From: Mycobacterium stomatepiae
GTDB taxonomy: Bacteria > Actinomycetota > Actinomycetes > Mycobacteriales > Mycobacteriaceae
Direction of reading: 5' to 3'
Assembly: GCF_010731715.1 (NCBI RefSeq)
Contig: NZ_AP022587.1
Span: forward strand, 4,588,001-4,652,000
Length of the DNA stretch: 64,000 nt
The position numbers were made by a program, and so were the translations under genes. How positions within the stretch are numbered: position 1 is the first letter of the stretch; the number at the start of each line of letters is the position of its first letter. Positions 43,878 to 54,935 of this stretch are shown here, one piece after another. The notes beneath the pieces were generated by a model. That model saw only the letters and a program-made list of their open reading frames with translations, was not told the DNA's origin and did not search any database.

Positions 43878-43921
43878 GAAAGGCGGTCACTCTCCGGCCA
43901 CGTGCCTCGCGGCGGGTCGGC

Positions 43922-45049
43922 TTACCGGTCGGCGTCGGTGAAGCGGATGACGCCGCGAATGTTCTTGCCGCTGAGCATGTCCTGGTAACCCTCGTTGATC
44001 TGCTCGAGGCGGTACTGGGTGGTGACCATGTCGTCCAGGTTCAACTTGCCGGCCTTGTACATCGACAGCAGCTGAGGGATGTCGTACTGCGGGTTGCCGC
44101 CACCGAAGATGGTGCCCTGCAGGTTTTTCTGCATTAGGGTCAGCATCGCGAGGTTGAGGTTCACGTTAGTGTCCATCAGGCTGCCGATGGCAGTCAGCAC
44201 GCAGGTGCCGCCCTTCTGGGTGATGTTGAGGTAGTTGTCGACGTCGGCGCCGTGTAGCTCACCGACGGTGACGACCACCTTGTGCGCCATCAGGCCGTAG
44301 GTGACCTCCATGATGCCCATCAGCGCGGCGTTGATGTCGGGGTAGACGTGCGTGGCGCCGAACTTCAAGGCCTGATCGCGCTTCCACTCCACCGGGTCGA
44401 TCGCGAAGATGTAGCGCGCGCCCGCGTTGACCGCACCCTGCAGCGCGGCCATGCCGACACCGCCGACGCCGACGATCGCGACGTCCTGGCCCGGCCGGAT
44501 GTCAGCGGTGCGCACCGCCGAGCCATAGCCGGTGGTGACGCCACACCCGACCAGCGCGGCCACCTCGAATGGCACCGACGGGTCGATCTTCACGACCGAG
44601 CTGCGGTGTACGACCATGTACGGCGAGAACGTGCCCAGCAGCGTCATCGGGAAGACGTTCTGGCCGCGCGCCTGGATACGGAACGTGCCGTCGGAGACCG
44701 CGGCGCCGCCGAGCAGCCCGGCGCCCAGGTCGCACAGGTTGCGCATGCCGGCCTGACAGGTCGCGCACTGTCCACAGGACGGGATGAAGGACAGCACCAC
44801 GTGGTCGCCGGGGGCGATGTCCTCCACACCGGGGCCGACCTCGGTCACGATGCCCGCACCCTCGTGACCACCGAGGACCGGGAAGCCCGCCATCGGGATG
44901 CCGCCGGTAACTAGATGGTGATCCGAATGGCACATCCCGGCCGCTTCCATCTGGATCTTGACCTCGTGCGCCTGCGGGTCGCCGATCTCAATTTCCTCGA
45001 TGGACCACGGCTGGTTGAATTCCCAGATCAGCGCGCCTTTTGTCTTCAT
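43922..45049 (-). CDS. adhB: Zinc-dependent alcohol dehydrogenase AdhB
   Basis: A 375-aa class III-like medium-chain dehydrogenase. Catalytic zinc ligands Cys40 (GMCHSDHH) and the His62-Glu63 pair (GGHEGAG); structural zinc cysteines 92, 95, 98 and 106 (SCGQCATCQAGMRNLC); NAD loop VGVGGVGMAALQGA. Oxidises alcohols to aldehydes or ketones in the cytoplasm. Orthologue of Mtb Rv0761c. Upstream lies a KstR-like site, and a 153-base gap separates it from the previous gene, so it may have its own promoter. Confidence 0.93.
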   Translation of the reverse strand: MKTKGALIWEFNQPWSIEEIEIGDPQAHEVKIQMEAAGMCHSDHHLVTGGIPMAGFPVLGGHEGAGIVTEVGPGVEDIAPGDHVVLSFIPSCGQCATCQAGMRNLCDLGAGLLGGAAVSDGTFRIQARGQNVFPMTLLGTFSPYMVVHRSSVVKIDPSVPFEVAALVGCGVTTGYGSAVRTADIRPGQDVAIVGVGGVGMAALQGAVNAGARYIFAIDPVEWKRDQALKFGATHVYPDINAALMGIMEVTYGLMAHKVVVTVGELHGADVDNYLNITQKGGTCVLTAIGSLMDTNVNLNLAMLTLMQKNLQGTIFGGGNPQYDIPQLLSMYKAGKLNLDDMVTTQYRLEQINEGYQDMLSGKNIRGVIRFTDADR

Positions 45050-45119
45050 GAAGGTCCTCCACTAACGTGCCCTGACCCGAGTGCCGGTGAAAGGGGCCGG
45101 CCGGGGCCGGATGGCAATC

Positions 45120-45133
45120 TAGAACGTGTTCTC
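45120..45133. promoter_or_regulatory. KstR-like operator upstream of adhB
   Basis: TAGAACGTGTTCTC matches TNNAACNNGTTNNA except for the last base, with AGAAC/GTTCT arms. It lies 71 bases before the adhB start, on the promoter side of the gene. Confidence 0.55.
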
Positions 45134-45202
45134 ATTCGCAGCCTATTATGACGCGCATCACCGGACTGTAAACAAGTGGGGGACCACCAACCGGTCGGGA
45201 GA

Positions 45203-45757
45203 TCACCAGATGGGAACCGGAGCCTGGCCAAGCGGGTAGTAGCCGGGCAGCTTTTCGCCGGCGATGCTGCGTTCGATGCGCTTCTGCATTCCGGCGCTCA
45301 GATCGCCGGACTCGATCAGCTTCCCGAACATGTAGGCGACGTGACCGAAGTCGAAGAAGTCGCGCTGCCACTCGATCAGGCCTTCGTCGTTGAGTCGGAA
45401 CCAGCTGCCGCCGATGCCGTAGATCTCGTCCTGGGTGCCGTCGGTCTTGTTGACGATCTGCTTCCAGAAACCGACGATCTCGCCCTGCTTCTCGTCGATG
45501 AGTACCTTCTGGTACTCGTAGACCCAGTTCTCCAGGCCTTCCATCTCCAGGCCGAGCGCGACGTCGCGGATCTCGTCGACGCCCACGCACATCACGTCTT
45601 CCTTGGGGCCGATGTTCCAGCCGTAGGTGGCGTCCTCGGTGTAGAAGTCGGCCAGCGGCTTCCAGTCGCCGGCCTTCTCGCAGTCCTTGTTGGCCTGCAG
45701 CCAGCGGTCGACCCAGGCCTCAAGATCTGCGCGTGAGTGTGACGCTCGTGATGTCAT
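45203..45757 (-). CDS. SnoaL-like domain protein (Rv0762c-like)
   Basis: A 184-aa NTF2/SnoaL-fold protein: WVDRWLQANKDCEKAGDWKPLADFYTEDATYGW is the typical helix-loop opening, and FDFGHVAYMFGKLIESGDLSAGMQKRIE lies near the end. Orthologue of Mtb Rv0762c. It follows the ferredoxin gene after 3 bases in the cyp51 cluster; a hydratase or isomerase role is possible but not shown. Confidence 0.85.
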   Translation of the reverse strand: MTSRASHSRADLEAWVDRWLQANKDCEKAGDWKPLADFYTEDATYGWNIGPKEDVMCVGVDEIRDVALGLEMEGLENWVYEYQKVLIDEKQGEIVGFWKQIVNKTDGTQDEIYGIGGSWFRLNDEGLIEWQRDFFDFGHVAYMFGKLIESGDLSAGMQKRIERSIAGEKLPGYYPLGQAPVPIW

Positions 45758-45760
45758 AGG

Positions 45761-47329
<1,569 letters not shown>

Positions 47330-47333
<4 letters not shown>

Positions 47334-48154
47334 GACGGCATCCCTTCTTCTCCCAGCGCGAGTTTCTGACGGTCTTTGTTGTCGGCCAACGGCGCTTCGG
47401 GCTGAAGCTCCATGCTGGCGATGAAGCCACCGCGCGGTGTCTTGGCGACGAATGTGATGGCTCGCCCGAGGTCTGCCGCACGCAGGAAGTAATCGTGGCG
47501 GGCCTGGCCCCACTTGGCCCAGTCCTCCAGAGCCGGGCCGATCTTGTCGGCCGGCAGGCTCCAGCCCATCGACGTCTTGGTCGGGCCGGGGTGCACGATC
47601 GAGGCGCGCACGCCGGTGCCCTCGAGCTCCATCTGGAAGTTGGTGACCATCGCGACGAGCGCGGCCTTGGCCGCACCGTAGGCACCCATGTGGGGCCGCT
47701 GGCGCAGCGCCACATCGGAACCGACAAAGATGAGGTCGCCGCGTTGGCGCTCGAGCATGCCCGGAAGCACCGCGGCGGCGAGTCGGTTGGCGCCGACGAG
47801 GTGGATCTGCAGCTGCGACTCGAACTCGTCGGTGGTGATCTCGGCCAGCTTGCCGAAGTAGGTGTCTCCCGCGCCGGCTACCAGCACCTCGATCTCGCCG
47901 ATGGCGTCGACCGACTGTGCCACAAAGGATTTCACCGAGTTTGGGTCGGTGACGTCGAGGTGGAATCCAACCGCCTCGCCGCCGTCGGCGTTGATCTTGC
48001 CGACGATGTCATCGAGCTTTTCGACCCGGCGGGCACCCAGTGCGACCGGGAAGCCGTGCGCCGCGAGTTCGATCGCGGTGGCCTCTCCGATGCCGGAGGA
48101 GGCGCCGGCGACGATCGTCGGCCGGCGTTCGGGAAGGGGGGCAAAGCGAGGCAT
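47330..48154 (-). CDS. Short-chain dehydrogenase (Rv0765c-like)
   Basis: A 274-aa SDR: VAGASSGIGEATA cofactor loop, AGAGDTYFGK, FVGSDVALRQRPHMGAYGAAKAA (active-site Tyr/Lys). It lies between cyp123 and cyp51 with one- and four-base overlaps, so it is translated with them. Likely oxidises a product of one of the P450s. Orthologue of Mtb Rv0765c. Confidence 0.9.
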
Positions 48155-49374
48155 CAGCGGGTCTCCACGGTGATGGGTAGGTGAGCGAATCCGCGAACAT
48201 TGCTGGAGTGGACGCGGACGGCGTTGGCCTCGTCGACTTGATATCCGCGGATTCGCTTGAACAACTCGGTGAGCGCTACGCGGGCTTCCATCCGGGCCAG
48301 GTGGGCCCCCAGGCAGAAGTGTGCACCACTACCGAAGCTCATGAGTTTGGAACCGATTTCACGCCCGATTAGATAATCGTCCGGGCGGTCGAACACCCGC
48401 TCGTCGCGATGGGCGGAACCGGGCAGGAGTAGCAGCACGTCCCCGTCGGGGATCGTGGTGTTGTAGAGGGTGAGCTCGCCGGCCACGGTACGGGCGAGGA
48501 TCTGGCTGGACGTGTCGTAGCGCAGCGTCTCTTCGACCCACGGCGTCACCAGTTCGAAGTCGTCATAGATCGGGGCCAGCTGGTCGGGGTGCTTGTGTCC
48601 CCAAAATGCAGCGTTGGCAAGCAGTTTGGTGGTGGTCTCGTTTCCGGCGATCACCATCAAGAACATGAAGCCGAGCACTTCGTCGTCGGTGAGCCGGTCG
48701 CCGTCGATCTCTGCCTCCAACAGCGCGGTGGTCAGATCGTCGGTGGGGTTGGCACGGCGCTCGGCGACCATCTGCTGGTAGTAGACGATCAGGTTGATCG
48801 ACGCCTCGACGGCCTCGGGTGGAACGTCGGTGACGCCCTCGTCGCGGTGCATCACGCCGTCGGCCCAGGCCCGGACCTGAACGCGGTCCGCCTCGGGCAC
48901 GCCCATCAGCTCGGAGATCACGTCCATCGGCAGCTTGCCCGCGAACTCGTCGACGTAGTCGACCACCCCGCCCGACAAGGCTTTTTCGAGCATCGTGTCC
49001 AGGTGCTTGACCGCGATCTCGGTGACCCGCGGTTCGAGCTCGCGGATGCGGCGCGGCGTGAAGCCCTTCGACACCAGGGTGCGCAGCCGCAGGTGGGCCG
49101 GGTCGTCCATCGCGAGGAAGCTCATCGTCTTGCTGGCGTGCGGGCCACGCGAGGCCGGATCCAGCGAGACGCCGAACTTGTTGGAAAGCGTTGTGCTGTT
49201 GCGGAATCCTTGCAGCACATCCTGATGCCGCGACAGCGCCCAGAAGTTCAGTTCCTCATTGCGATACAGCGGAGCCTCGTCGCGCAGCCGCTGGTAGTAG
49301 GGATACGGATCTTCGTGGAAGTCGTAGTCGTAAGGATCGAGTACCAACTCGTGGTCTCCAACGTGAATGGTCAT
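48154..49374 (-). CDS. cyp123: Cytochrome P450 CYP123
   Basis: A 406-aa P450. I-helix MVIAGNETTTKLL, ExxR in EETLRYDTSS, heme loop FGSGAHFCLGAHLARME. Orthologue of Mtb Rv0766c. The gene starts directly after the TAA of the TetR regulator, so the regulator and the P450 cluster share a transcript. Substrate unknown. Confidence 0.92.
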   Translation of the reverse strand: MTIHVGDHELVLDPYDYDFHEDPYPYYQRLRDEAPLYRNEELNFWALSRHQDVLQGFRNSTTLSNKFGVSLDPASRGPHASKTMSFLAMDDPAHLRLRTLVSKGFTPRRIRELEPRVTEIAVKHLDTMLEKALSGGVVDYVDEFAGKLPMDVISELMGVPEADRVQVRAWADGVMHRDEGVTDVPPEAVEASINLIVYYQQMVAERRANPTDDLTTALLEAEIDGDRLTDDEVLGFMFLMVIAGNETTTKLLANAAFWGHKHPDQLAPIYDDFELVTPWVEETLRYDTSSQILARTVAGELTLYNTTIPDGDVLLLLPGSAHRDERVFDRPDDYLIGREIGSKLMSFGSGAHFCLGAHLARMEARVALTELFKRIRGYQVDEANAVRVHSSNVRGFAHLPITVETR

Positions 49375-50010
49375 TTAAGTTTTTGTCTCCTGGCTCGTCT
49401 CCCCGGTGCCGGCCAGCAGGAGGCTGACGACATAGGTGAGCCGGTCGGCGATTTCGTGGTAGGTGAATTGGCCGCTGGCGGCTTGAACCAGCGCGCCGAA
49501 GAACGTCATCTCGAGGGCGGACACCGTGCCGGCGTCGGCGCCGGGCCCGATGGCCGTCGCGATGCGGCGGTGAATCTCCGCACCGATCCGGTCCCGCGCG
49601 GCGCCCACCGCGGGATCGGCGCCCCCGCCCAGCAGCGCCGTCGTGCAGGCCGCGCCGACCTCGGGCTCGTCCGCGACCACCAGCGCCAGATGGCGCAGCA
49701 CCTTGTCCACCCGGGTCAGCATCGGCTCGTTGACGTCGGTGAAGAACGGGACCTGCCGCACCAGGTCCAGGTACACCTCGGCGATCAAATGGTTCTTCGA
49801 CGAAAAGTAGGTGTAGGCGGTCGCCGGGGCGACTTTGGCACGGGCCGCGACGGCGCGCACCGTCAGATCGGCATACGACTTCTCCCGCAGGGTTTCGATG
49901 CCGGCGGCAAGCACCTTGCGGAAGGTCTCCTCTTGGCGGCGATTGCGCGGCGCCTGACCGATTGGTTGTTCGGTCTGGCCTGCGACCGAAACCAGGGCAT
50001 CGCTGGACAC
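49375..50010 (-). CDS. TetR-family regulator (Rv0767c-like)
   Basis: A 211-aa TetR protein: ETLREKSYADLTVRAVAARAKVAPATAYTYFSSKNHLIAEVYLD is the full helix-turn-helix. First gene of the cyp123-SDR-cyp51-ferredoxin operon and divergent from aldA; it probably controls both directions. Orthologue of Mtb Rv0767c. Confidence 0.9.
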   Translation of the reverse strand: MSSDALVSVAGQTEQPIGQAPRNRRQEETFRKVLAAGIETLREKSYADLTVRAVAARAKVAPATAYTYFSSKNHLIAEVYLDLVRQVPFFTDVNEPMLTRVDKVLRHLALVVADEPEVGAACTTALLGGGADPAVGAARDRIGAEIHRRIATAIGPGADAGTVSALEMTFFGALVQAASGQFTYHEIADRLTYVVSLLLAGTGETSQETKT

Positions 50011-50233
50011 ATGTCTAAGCTATCGGACGAAGGGGACGCGAAGCAAGCCTGCCGGGCAAACATACTGGTTAATGAGCAGTTATGCCGCGGCGGTCCTCCG
50101 ATTCCGAAGTCGGCTCTTGCACCGTCGACGACCCCAGGGCTATGGTGCCATGGGACATTATCGGACATCTGTCCATTCGAATGGGCGTATCGATTCGCCC
50201 CTTGGATTTGTCACGCGTAGACGGGAGCGGGAG

Positions 50234-51700
50234 ATGGCCTTGTTGGCCAACGGCGCGAGTGAACTCTTCATCGACGGCAAGCTGTCAGCCGGCAGTGCCG
50301 GCACCTTCCCGACCATCAACCCGGCCACCGAGGAAGTACTGGGGGTCGCGGCCGACGCGAACGCGGACGACATGAGCCGTGCGATCGAGGCCGCGCGTCG
50401 CGCCTTCGACGAGACGGACTGGTCGCGCAACACCGAGCTGCGGGTGCGGTGCGTGCGCCAGCTGCAGGCGGCGATGAGGCAGCACCTCGAGGAGCTGCGC
50501 GACCTGACCATCGCCGAGGTGGGCGCCCCGAGGATGCTCACCGGCATCGCCCAGCTCGAGGTCCCGGTCAACGACCTGTCGTTTGCCGCGGATACGGCCG
50601 AATCGTACGAGTACAACCAGGATCTCGGCGAGGCCAAGCCGATGGGCATCCCGACTCGGCGCACCATCGCCCGTGAGGCCGTCGGCGTCGTCGGCGCCAT
50701 CACTCCGTGGAACTTTCCCCACCAGATCAACCTGGCCAAGATCGGGCCCGCCCTCGCCGTGGGCAACACGGTCATCCTCAAGCCCGCCCCCGACACCCCA
50801 TGGTGTGCCGCCGTGCTGGGCGAACTCATCGCCGAGCACACCGACTTCCCGCCGGGCGTGATCAACATCATCACCTCCAGCGACCACGCCGTCGGCGCGA
50901 TGCTGTCCAAAGACCCTCGGGTGGACATGGTTTCGTTCACCGGGTCGACGGCCACCGGGCGTGCGGTGATGTCCGACGGCGCCGCGACCATCAAGAAGGT
51001 CTTCCTCGAGCTGGGCGGCAAGTCGGCGTTCATCGTCCTCGACGACGCGGACTTGGCCGGCGCCGTCGGCGTGGCCGGCTTCTCGGTCTGCATGCACGCC
51101 GGACAGGGATGCGCGATCACCACCCGGCTGGTGGTGCCGCGGGCCAAGTACGACGAAGCCGTCTCCATCGCGGCCGCGACGATGGGCGGCATCAAGGCAG
51201 GCGACCCCACTGACCCCGGAACCATTTGCGGCCCAGTTATTTCCGCCCGCCAGCGCGACCGGATTCAGGGCTACCTCGACTCGGCGATCGCCGAGGGCGG
51301 AACGTTCGTGACCGGTGGTGGCCGCCCGGCCGACCGTGAAGTCGGATTCTTCATCGAGCCCACCCTGATCGCGGGGCTGGGCAACGACGCTCGCGTGGCG
51401 CAGGAAGAGATCTTCGGTCCGGTCCTGACCGTGATTGCGCACGACGGCGACGACGACGCGGTGCGCATCGCCAACGACTCGGCGTACGGGTTGTCGGCCA
51501 CGGTGTTCGGCACCGACCCGGAGCGGGCGGCGCGGGCCGCCGCACGGGTGCGCGCCGGCACGATCAATGTCAATGGCGGCGTGTGGTATTCGGCCGATGC
51601 GCCGTTCGGCGGGTACAAGCAATCCGGCAACGGCCGCGAGATGGGTCTGGCCGGATTCGAGGAGTACTTGGAAACCAAGACCATTGCGACAGCGGTTTAA
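50234..51700 (+). CDS. aldA: NAD-dependent aldehyde dehydrogenase AldA
   Basis: A 488-aa aldehyde dehydrogenase: TPWNFPHQINLAKIGPALAVGN, LELGGKSA (Glu), HAGQGCAITTR (catalytic Cys), QEEIFGPVL. Start ATG 50234 follows GGAGCGGGAG; the frame is open further upstream to 50072, but that part is not family-like. First gene of a + strand operon (aldA, SDR, HIBADH, CMD). Orthologue of Mtb Rv0768. Confidence 0.93.
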   Translation: MALLANGASELFIDGKLSAGSAGTFPTINPATEEVLGVAADANADDMSRAIEAARRAFDETDWSRNTELRVRCVRQLQAAMRQHLEELRDLTIAEVGAPRMLTGIAQLEVPVNDLSFAADTAESYEYNQDLGEAKPMGIPTRRTIAREAVGVVGAITPWNFPHQINLAKIGPALAVGNTVILKPAPDTPWCAAVLGELIAEHTDFPPGVINIITSSDHAVGAMLSKDPRVDMVSFTGSTATGRAVMSDGAATIKKVFLELGGKSAFIVLDDADLAGAVGVAGFSVCMHAGQGCAITTRLVVPRAKYDEAVSIAAATMGGIKAGDPTDPGTICGPVISARQRDRIQGYLDSAIAEGGTFVTGGGRPADREVGFFIEPTLIAGLGNDARVAQEEIFGPVLTVIAHDGDDDAVRIANDSAYGLSATVFGTDPERAARAAARVRAGTINVNGGVWYSADAPFGGYKQSGNGREMGLAGFEEYLETKTIATAV

Positions 51701-51718
51701 CCAGAGGAGCCTCAGGAC

Positions 51719-52468
51719 ATGAGATTTGAAAACAAGGTCGCCATCGTCACCGGCTCAGGTGGCGGTATCGGGCAGGCCTACGTCGAGGCGCTGGCCCGGG
51801 AGGGCGCGGCGGTGGTCGTCGCCGACATCAACGTGGCGGGCGCCGAGAAGGTTGCCGACGGGATAAAAGGTGAGGGTGGTACCGCGCTGGCGCTGCCCGT
51901 CGACGTGTCGGATCCGGTGTCGGCCAAGGAGATGGCCGACCGCACCCTGGGCGAGTTCGGTGGCATCGACTACTTGGTGAACAACGCGGCCATCTTCGGC
52001 GGCATGAAGCTGGACTTCCTGATCACCGTCGACCCCGAGTACTACAAGAAGTTCATGAGCGTGAACCTCGACGGTGCGCTGTGGTGCACCCGCGCGGTGT
52101 ACAAGAAGATGGCCAAGCGCGGCGGCGGGGCGATCATCAACCAGTCATCCACCGCGGCATGGTTGTACTCGAACTTCTACGGGTTGGCCAAGGTCGGGAT
52201 CAACGGACTCACCCAGCAGTTGGCCACCGAACTCGGAGGCCAGAACATCCGGATCAACGCGATCGCGCCGGGGCCGATCGACACCGAGGCCAACCGATCC
52301 ACGACTCCGCAGGAGATGGTCGCAGACATCGTCAAGGGAATTCCGTTGTCGCGCATGGGACAGCCCGAAGACCTCGTCGGCATGTGCCTGTTCCTGCTGT
52401 CGGACGAGGCGTCCTGGATCACCGGGCAGATCTTCAACGTCGACGGCGGACAGATCTTCCGGTCATGA
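51719..52468 (+). CDS. Short-chain dehydrogenase (Rv0769-like)
   Basis: A 249-aa SDR with TGSGGGIG, NNAAIFG, INQSSTAAWLYSNFYGLAKVG (Ser/Tyr/Lys) and FNVDGG near the end. It lies 18 bases after aldA and overlaps the next start by four bases. Orthologue of Mtb Rv0769. Confidence 0.9.
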   Translation: MRFENKVAIVTGSGGGIGQAYVEALAREGAAVVVADINVAGAEKVADGIKGEGGTALALPVDVSDPVSAKEMADRTLGEFGGIDYLVNNAAIFGGMKLDFLITVDPEYYKKFMSVNLDGALWCTRAVYKKMAKRGGGAIINQSSTAAWLYSNFYGLAKVGINGLTQQLATELGGQNIRINAIAPGPIDTEANRSTTPQEMVADIVKGIPLSRMGQPEDLVGMCLFLLSDEASWITGQIFNVDGGQIFRS

Positions 52469-53319
52469 CCGACCTGAAGCTGGGGTACATCGGGTTGGGC
52501 AACATGGGTGCCCCGATGGCCACCAAGATGACCGAATGGCCGGGCGGGGTAACGGTTTACGATATCCGGACCGATGCCATGATGCCGCTGGCCGAAAAGG
52601 GCGCCGGCATTGCCGACAGCGTTGCCGACGTGGCCGCCGCCGACATCATCCACATCACCGTGCTCAACGACGCACAGGTGCGCGAGGTCGTCGGCGAGCT
52701 GTCGGGCCATGCCAAGCCCGGCACCGTCATCGCGATCCACTCGACGATCAGCGACACCACCGCCGTCGAGCTGGCCGCCGAGCTCAAACCGCAAGGCATC
52801 CATGTCGTCGACGCGCCCGTCAGCGGGGGGACGGGCGCCGCGGGCCAGGGCAAGCTCGCCACCATGGTGGGCGCCGAGCGCGAGGTGTACGAACGGATCA
52901 AGCCGGCATTCAAGCACTGGGCGGCGATGGTGGTCTACGCCGGTAAGCCCGGCGCCGGAACTCGAATGAAGCTGGCGCGCAACATGTTGACGTTCACCGG
53001 CTTCGCGGCGGCCTGCGAAGCCATGAAGCTGGCCGAGGCCGCCGGTCTCGATTTGCAGGCACTGGGCCGGGTCGTCCGCCACACCGACGCGCTGACCGGT
53101 GGGCCAGGCGCGATCATGGTGCGCGAGGACATGGAAGACCTTGCACCGGAGAACTTTCTGTACGAATCTTTCCTGCACACCCGCGGACTGGGGGAGAAGG
53201 ATCTGAGCCTGGCGCTAACTCTGGGCGAGGCCGTCTCCGTCGAACTGCCGCTTGCCCAGTTGGCATTCGAGCGGCTGGCAGCAGGCCTCGGGGTACCACA
53301 CACACAGAAAGACACCTAG
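52465..53319 (+). CDS. 3-Hydroxyisobutyrate dehydrogenase-like beta-hydroxyacid dehydrogenase
   Basis: A 284-aa enzyme: LGYIGLGNMGAPMA cofactor fold, VVDAPVSGGTGAAGQG (substrate loop), Lys in GAGTRMKLARNML, the catalytic Lys of the family. Oxidises a beta-hydroxyacid with NAD(P). ATG 52465 overlaps the SDR stop (ATGA). Orthologue of Mtb Rv0770. Confidence 0.9.
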   Translation: MTDLKLGYIGLGNMGAPMATKMTEWPGGVTVYDIRTDAMMPLAEKGAGIADSVADVAAADIIHITVLNDAQVREVVGELSGHAKPGTVIAIHSTISDTTAVELAAELKPQGIHVVDAPVSGGTGAAGQGKLATMVGAEREVYERIKPAFKHWAAMVVYAGKPGAGTRMKLARNMLTFTGFAAACEAMKLAEAAGLDLQALGRVVRHTDALTGGPGAIMVREDMEDLAPENFLYESFLHTRGLGEKDLSLALTLGEAVSVELPLAQLAFERLAAGLGVPHTQKDT

Positions 53320-53751
53320 ATGGACGAACTTCGTCGCAAGGGCCTCGAAAAAATGAACGAGGTCTACGGCTGGGAAATGCCAAACATCGAGGGCGACGCC
53401 TACTTCGACCTGACCGTCGACCATCTGTTCGGCGACATCTGGAACCGGCCGGGACTGTCGATGCGCGACAAGCGCATCATGACGTTGACGGCGGTGACCG
53501 CGGTCGGCAGCCGCGACCTGGCCGAGATTCAGATCAACGCTGCGCTGCTCAACGGCGAACTCACCGAGGACGAGCTCAAGGAGATGGCCGTCTTCCTCAC
53601 CCACTATCTCGGCTTCCCGCTGGGGTCCGCGCTCAACGGGGCCGTCTCAGCCGTCGTCGCGAAGCGCAAGAAGGCCGCCGCCAAGGGCGCCGACGAGGAC
53701 AAGAAGGCCAACGTGGATGCGGCGCTGAAGATGCACTCCGGCAAGGAATGA
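53320..53751 (+). CDS. Carboxymuconolactone decarboxylase family protein
   Basis: A 143-aa CMD-fold protein: FGDIWNRPGLSMRDKRIMTLTAV and EIQINAALLNGELTEDELKEM. The usual catalytic Cys-x-x-Cys of AhpD is absent, as in true CMD-type members. The start directly abuts the previous stop. Orthologue of Mtb Rv0771. Confidence 0.9.
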   Translation: MDELRRKGLEKMNEVYGWEMPNIEGDAYFDLTVDHLFGDIWNRPGLSMRDKRIMTLTAVTAVGSRDLAEIQINAALLNGELTEDELKEMAVFLTHYLGFPLGSALNGAVSAVVAKRKKAAAKGADEDKKANVDAALKMHSGKE

Positions 53752-53754
53752 CGG

Positions 53755-54861
53755 CTAAGCCACCAGAAAGTCGGCGACGATCGTGGCCATCGCATCAATG
53801 GCGTCGCGGGTGATGACTTCGAATCCGTGGGTGCTCAGGGTGGGCAAACACAGCAGCCCCGCGCGCGGCGTCAGACCGCCCGCTTTCGCGCGGGACGCAT
53901 CGGTTTCGAAGGCGCCCAGCACTGCGGCCTGAGGTTGCAATCCCCGATCGGTCGCGATCTGCATCAGTCGATCGGCGATGTTCTTGTCGTAGACGCACAG
54001 CGCGTCGCTGTAGCCCACGATCGGGCCGCCGGCGACGGTGGTCGCGTACTCCTGTTCGGTGGGTCCGACCTCCAGCGCCAGGGTGAGCGTGCCCGGGAGC
54101 GTGGCACTGGCGTAGGAGCCGCCCACCCCGCCGATTTCTTCGTTGGTGGTGAACACCAGGTAGACATCGTCACCTGGTCGTCGACCACCGTCGCGCAGCA
54201 GCCGGGTGGCGCGCAGCAGGGCTGTCACCGCTGCACGGTCGTCGAGGAAGTAGCAGCCGACATAGTCGTCGCCGACGTCGACCAACGTCCTCTTGCTGCG
54301 GTCGACGCATACCCGTGTCCCGGCATGAACGCCCGCAGCGGAGAGCTGTTCTGGGCTGCGACCGGTGAAAAGGTACACGTGCTGCCAGTCCAGCGCTCGA
54401 TCACCCTTGTCCGGCTTGGTCTCCCAGATGCGCGGACTCTCCTTAGTGGTGTGCTCGGAGCCGAGGGTGAGTACCGCGGTGAATGTCTCGTTGTCGCCGA
54501 GCACGGCGACCGGACCGAGTCCGAAATTGCCGGGGTGCATCACTCCCAGCTGGGTGACATGCAGCGATCCGTCGGGCTCGATTCGTTTGACCACCATGGA
54601 GAGCTCATCCAGGTGTGCCATGACGCGCGTCCCGGTGCCGGGCCCCGCCGTCGGGGTCCAACGGTGTCGACTCTGCGTGGTGTCAGAACCGGAATCGGTT
54701 GCGGCTCCGATAAATCCGATTAGGTTGCCGGCATCGTCCACCCACATATCGTCGACGATGGGTTCCAGTTCGCGAGCGCACACGGCGCGCACCGCGTCCT
54801 CCTGACCGCACGGTCCGTAGGTCCACAGAAGTTCTTGCAAAAGGTCGTCGCCGTGCGCCAT
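53755..54861 (-). CDS. M42-type metallopeptidase
   Basis: A 368-aa aminopeptidase-like protein. Metal-site motifs are in order: VMAHLDELSM (HxD), YFLDDRAAVTALL, FTTNEEIGGVGG (Glu-Glu), ALEVGPT, and a late His in TLSTHGFEV. M42 enzymes are dodecameric, cobalt/zinc aminopeptidases. Start ATG 54861 has GGAAGGGGG upstream; the frame runs to 54879. Not found between Rv0771 and purD in Mtb. Confidence 0.82.
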   Translation of the reverse strand: MAHGDDLLQELLWTYGPCGQEDAVRAVCARELEPIVDDMWVDDAGNLIGFIGAATDSGSDTTQSRHRWTPTAGPGTGTRVMAHLDELSMVVKRIEPDGSLHVTQLGVMHPGNFGLGPVAVLGDNETFTAVLTLGSEHTTKESPRIWETKPDKGDRALDWQHVYLFTGRSPEQLSAAGVHAGTRVCVDRSKRTLVDVGDDYVGCYFLDDRAAVTALLRATRLLRDGGRRPGDDVYLVFTTNEEIGGVGGSYASATLPGTLTLALEVGPTEQEYATTVAGGPIVGYSDALCVYDKNIADRLMQIATDRGLQPQAAVLGAFETDASRAKAGGLTPRAGLLCLPTLSTHGFEVITRDAIDAMATIVADFLVA

Positions 54862-54935
54862 GAAGCCCCCTTCCGTCACCAGCTACCCACCGCGGTTCGC
54901 GCACAAACAGTTGGTGGTAGCAATGAGGGGCTTAC

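Noticed and set aside
45120..45133. SOS (LexA) box reading of the adhB upstream site
   Set aside because: Mycobacterial SOS boxes have GAAC and GTTC four bases apart; here the spacer is two, which fits KstR.
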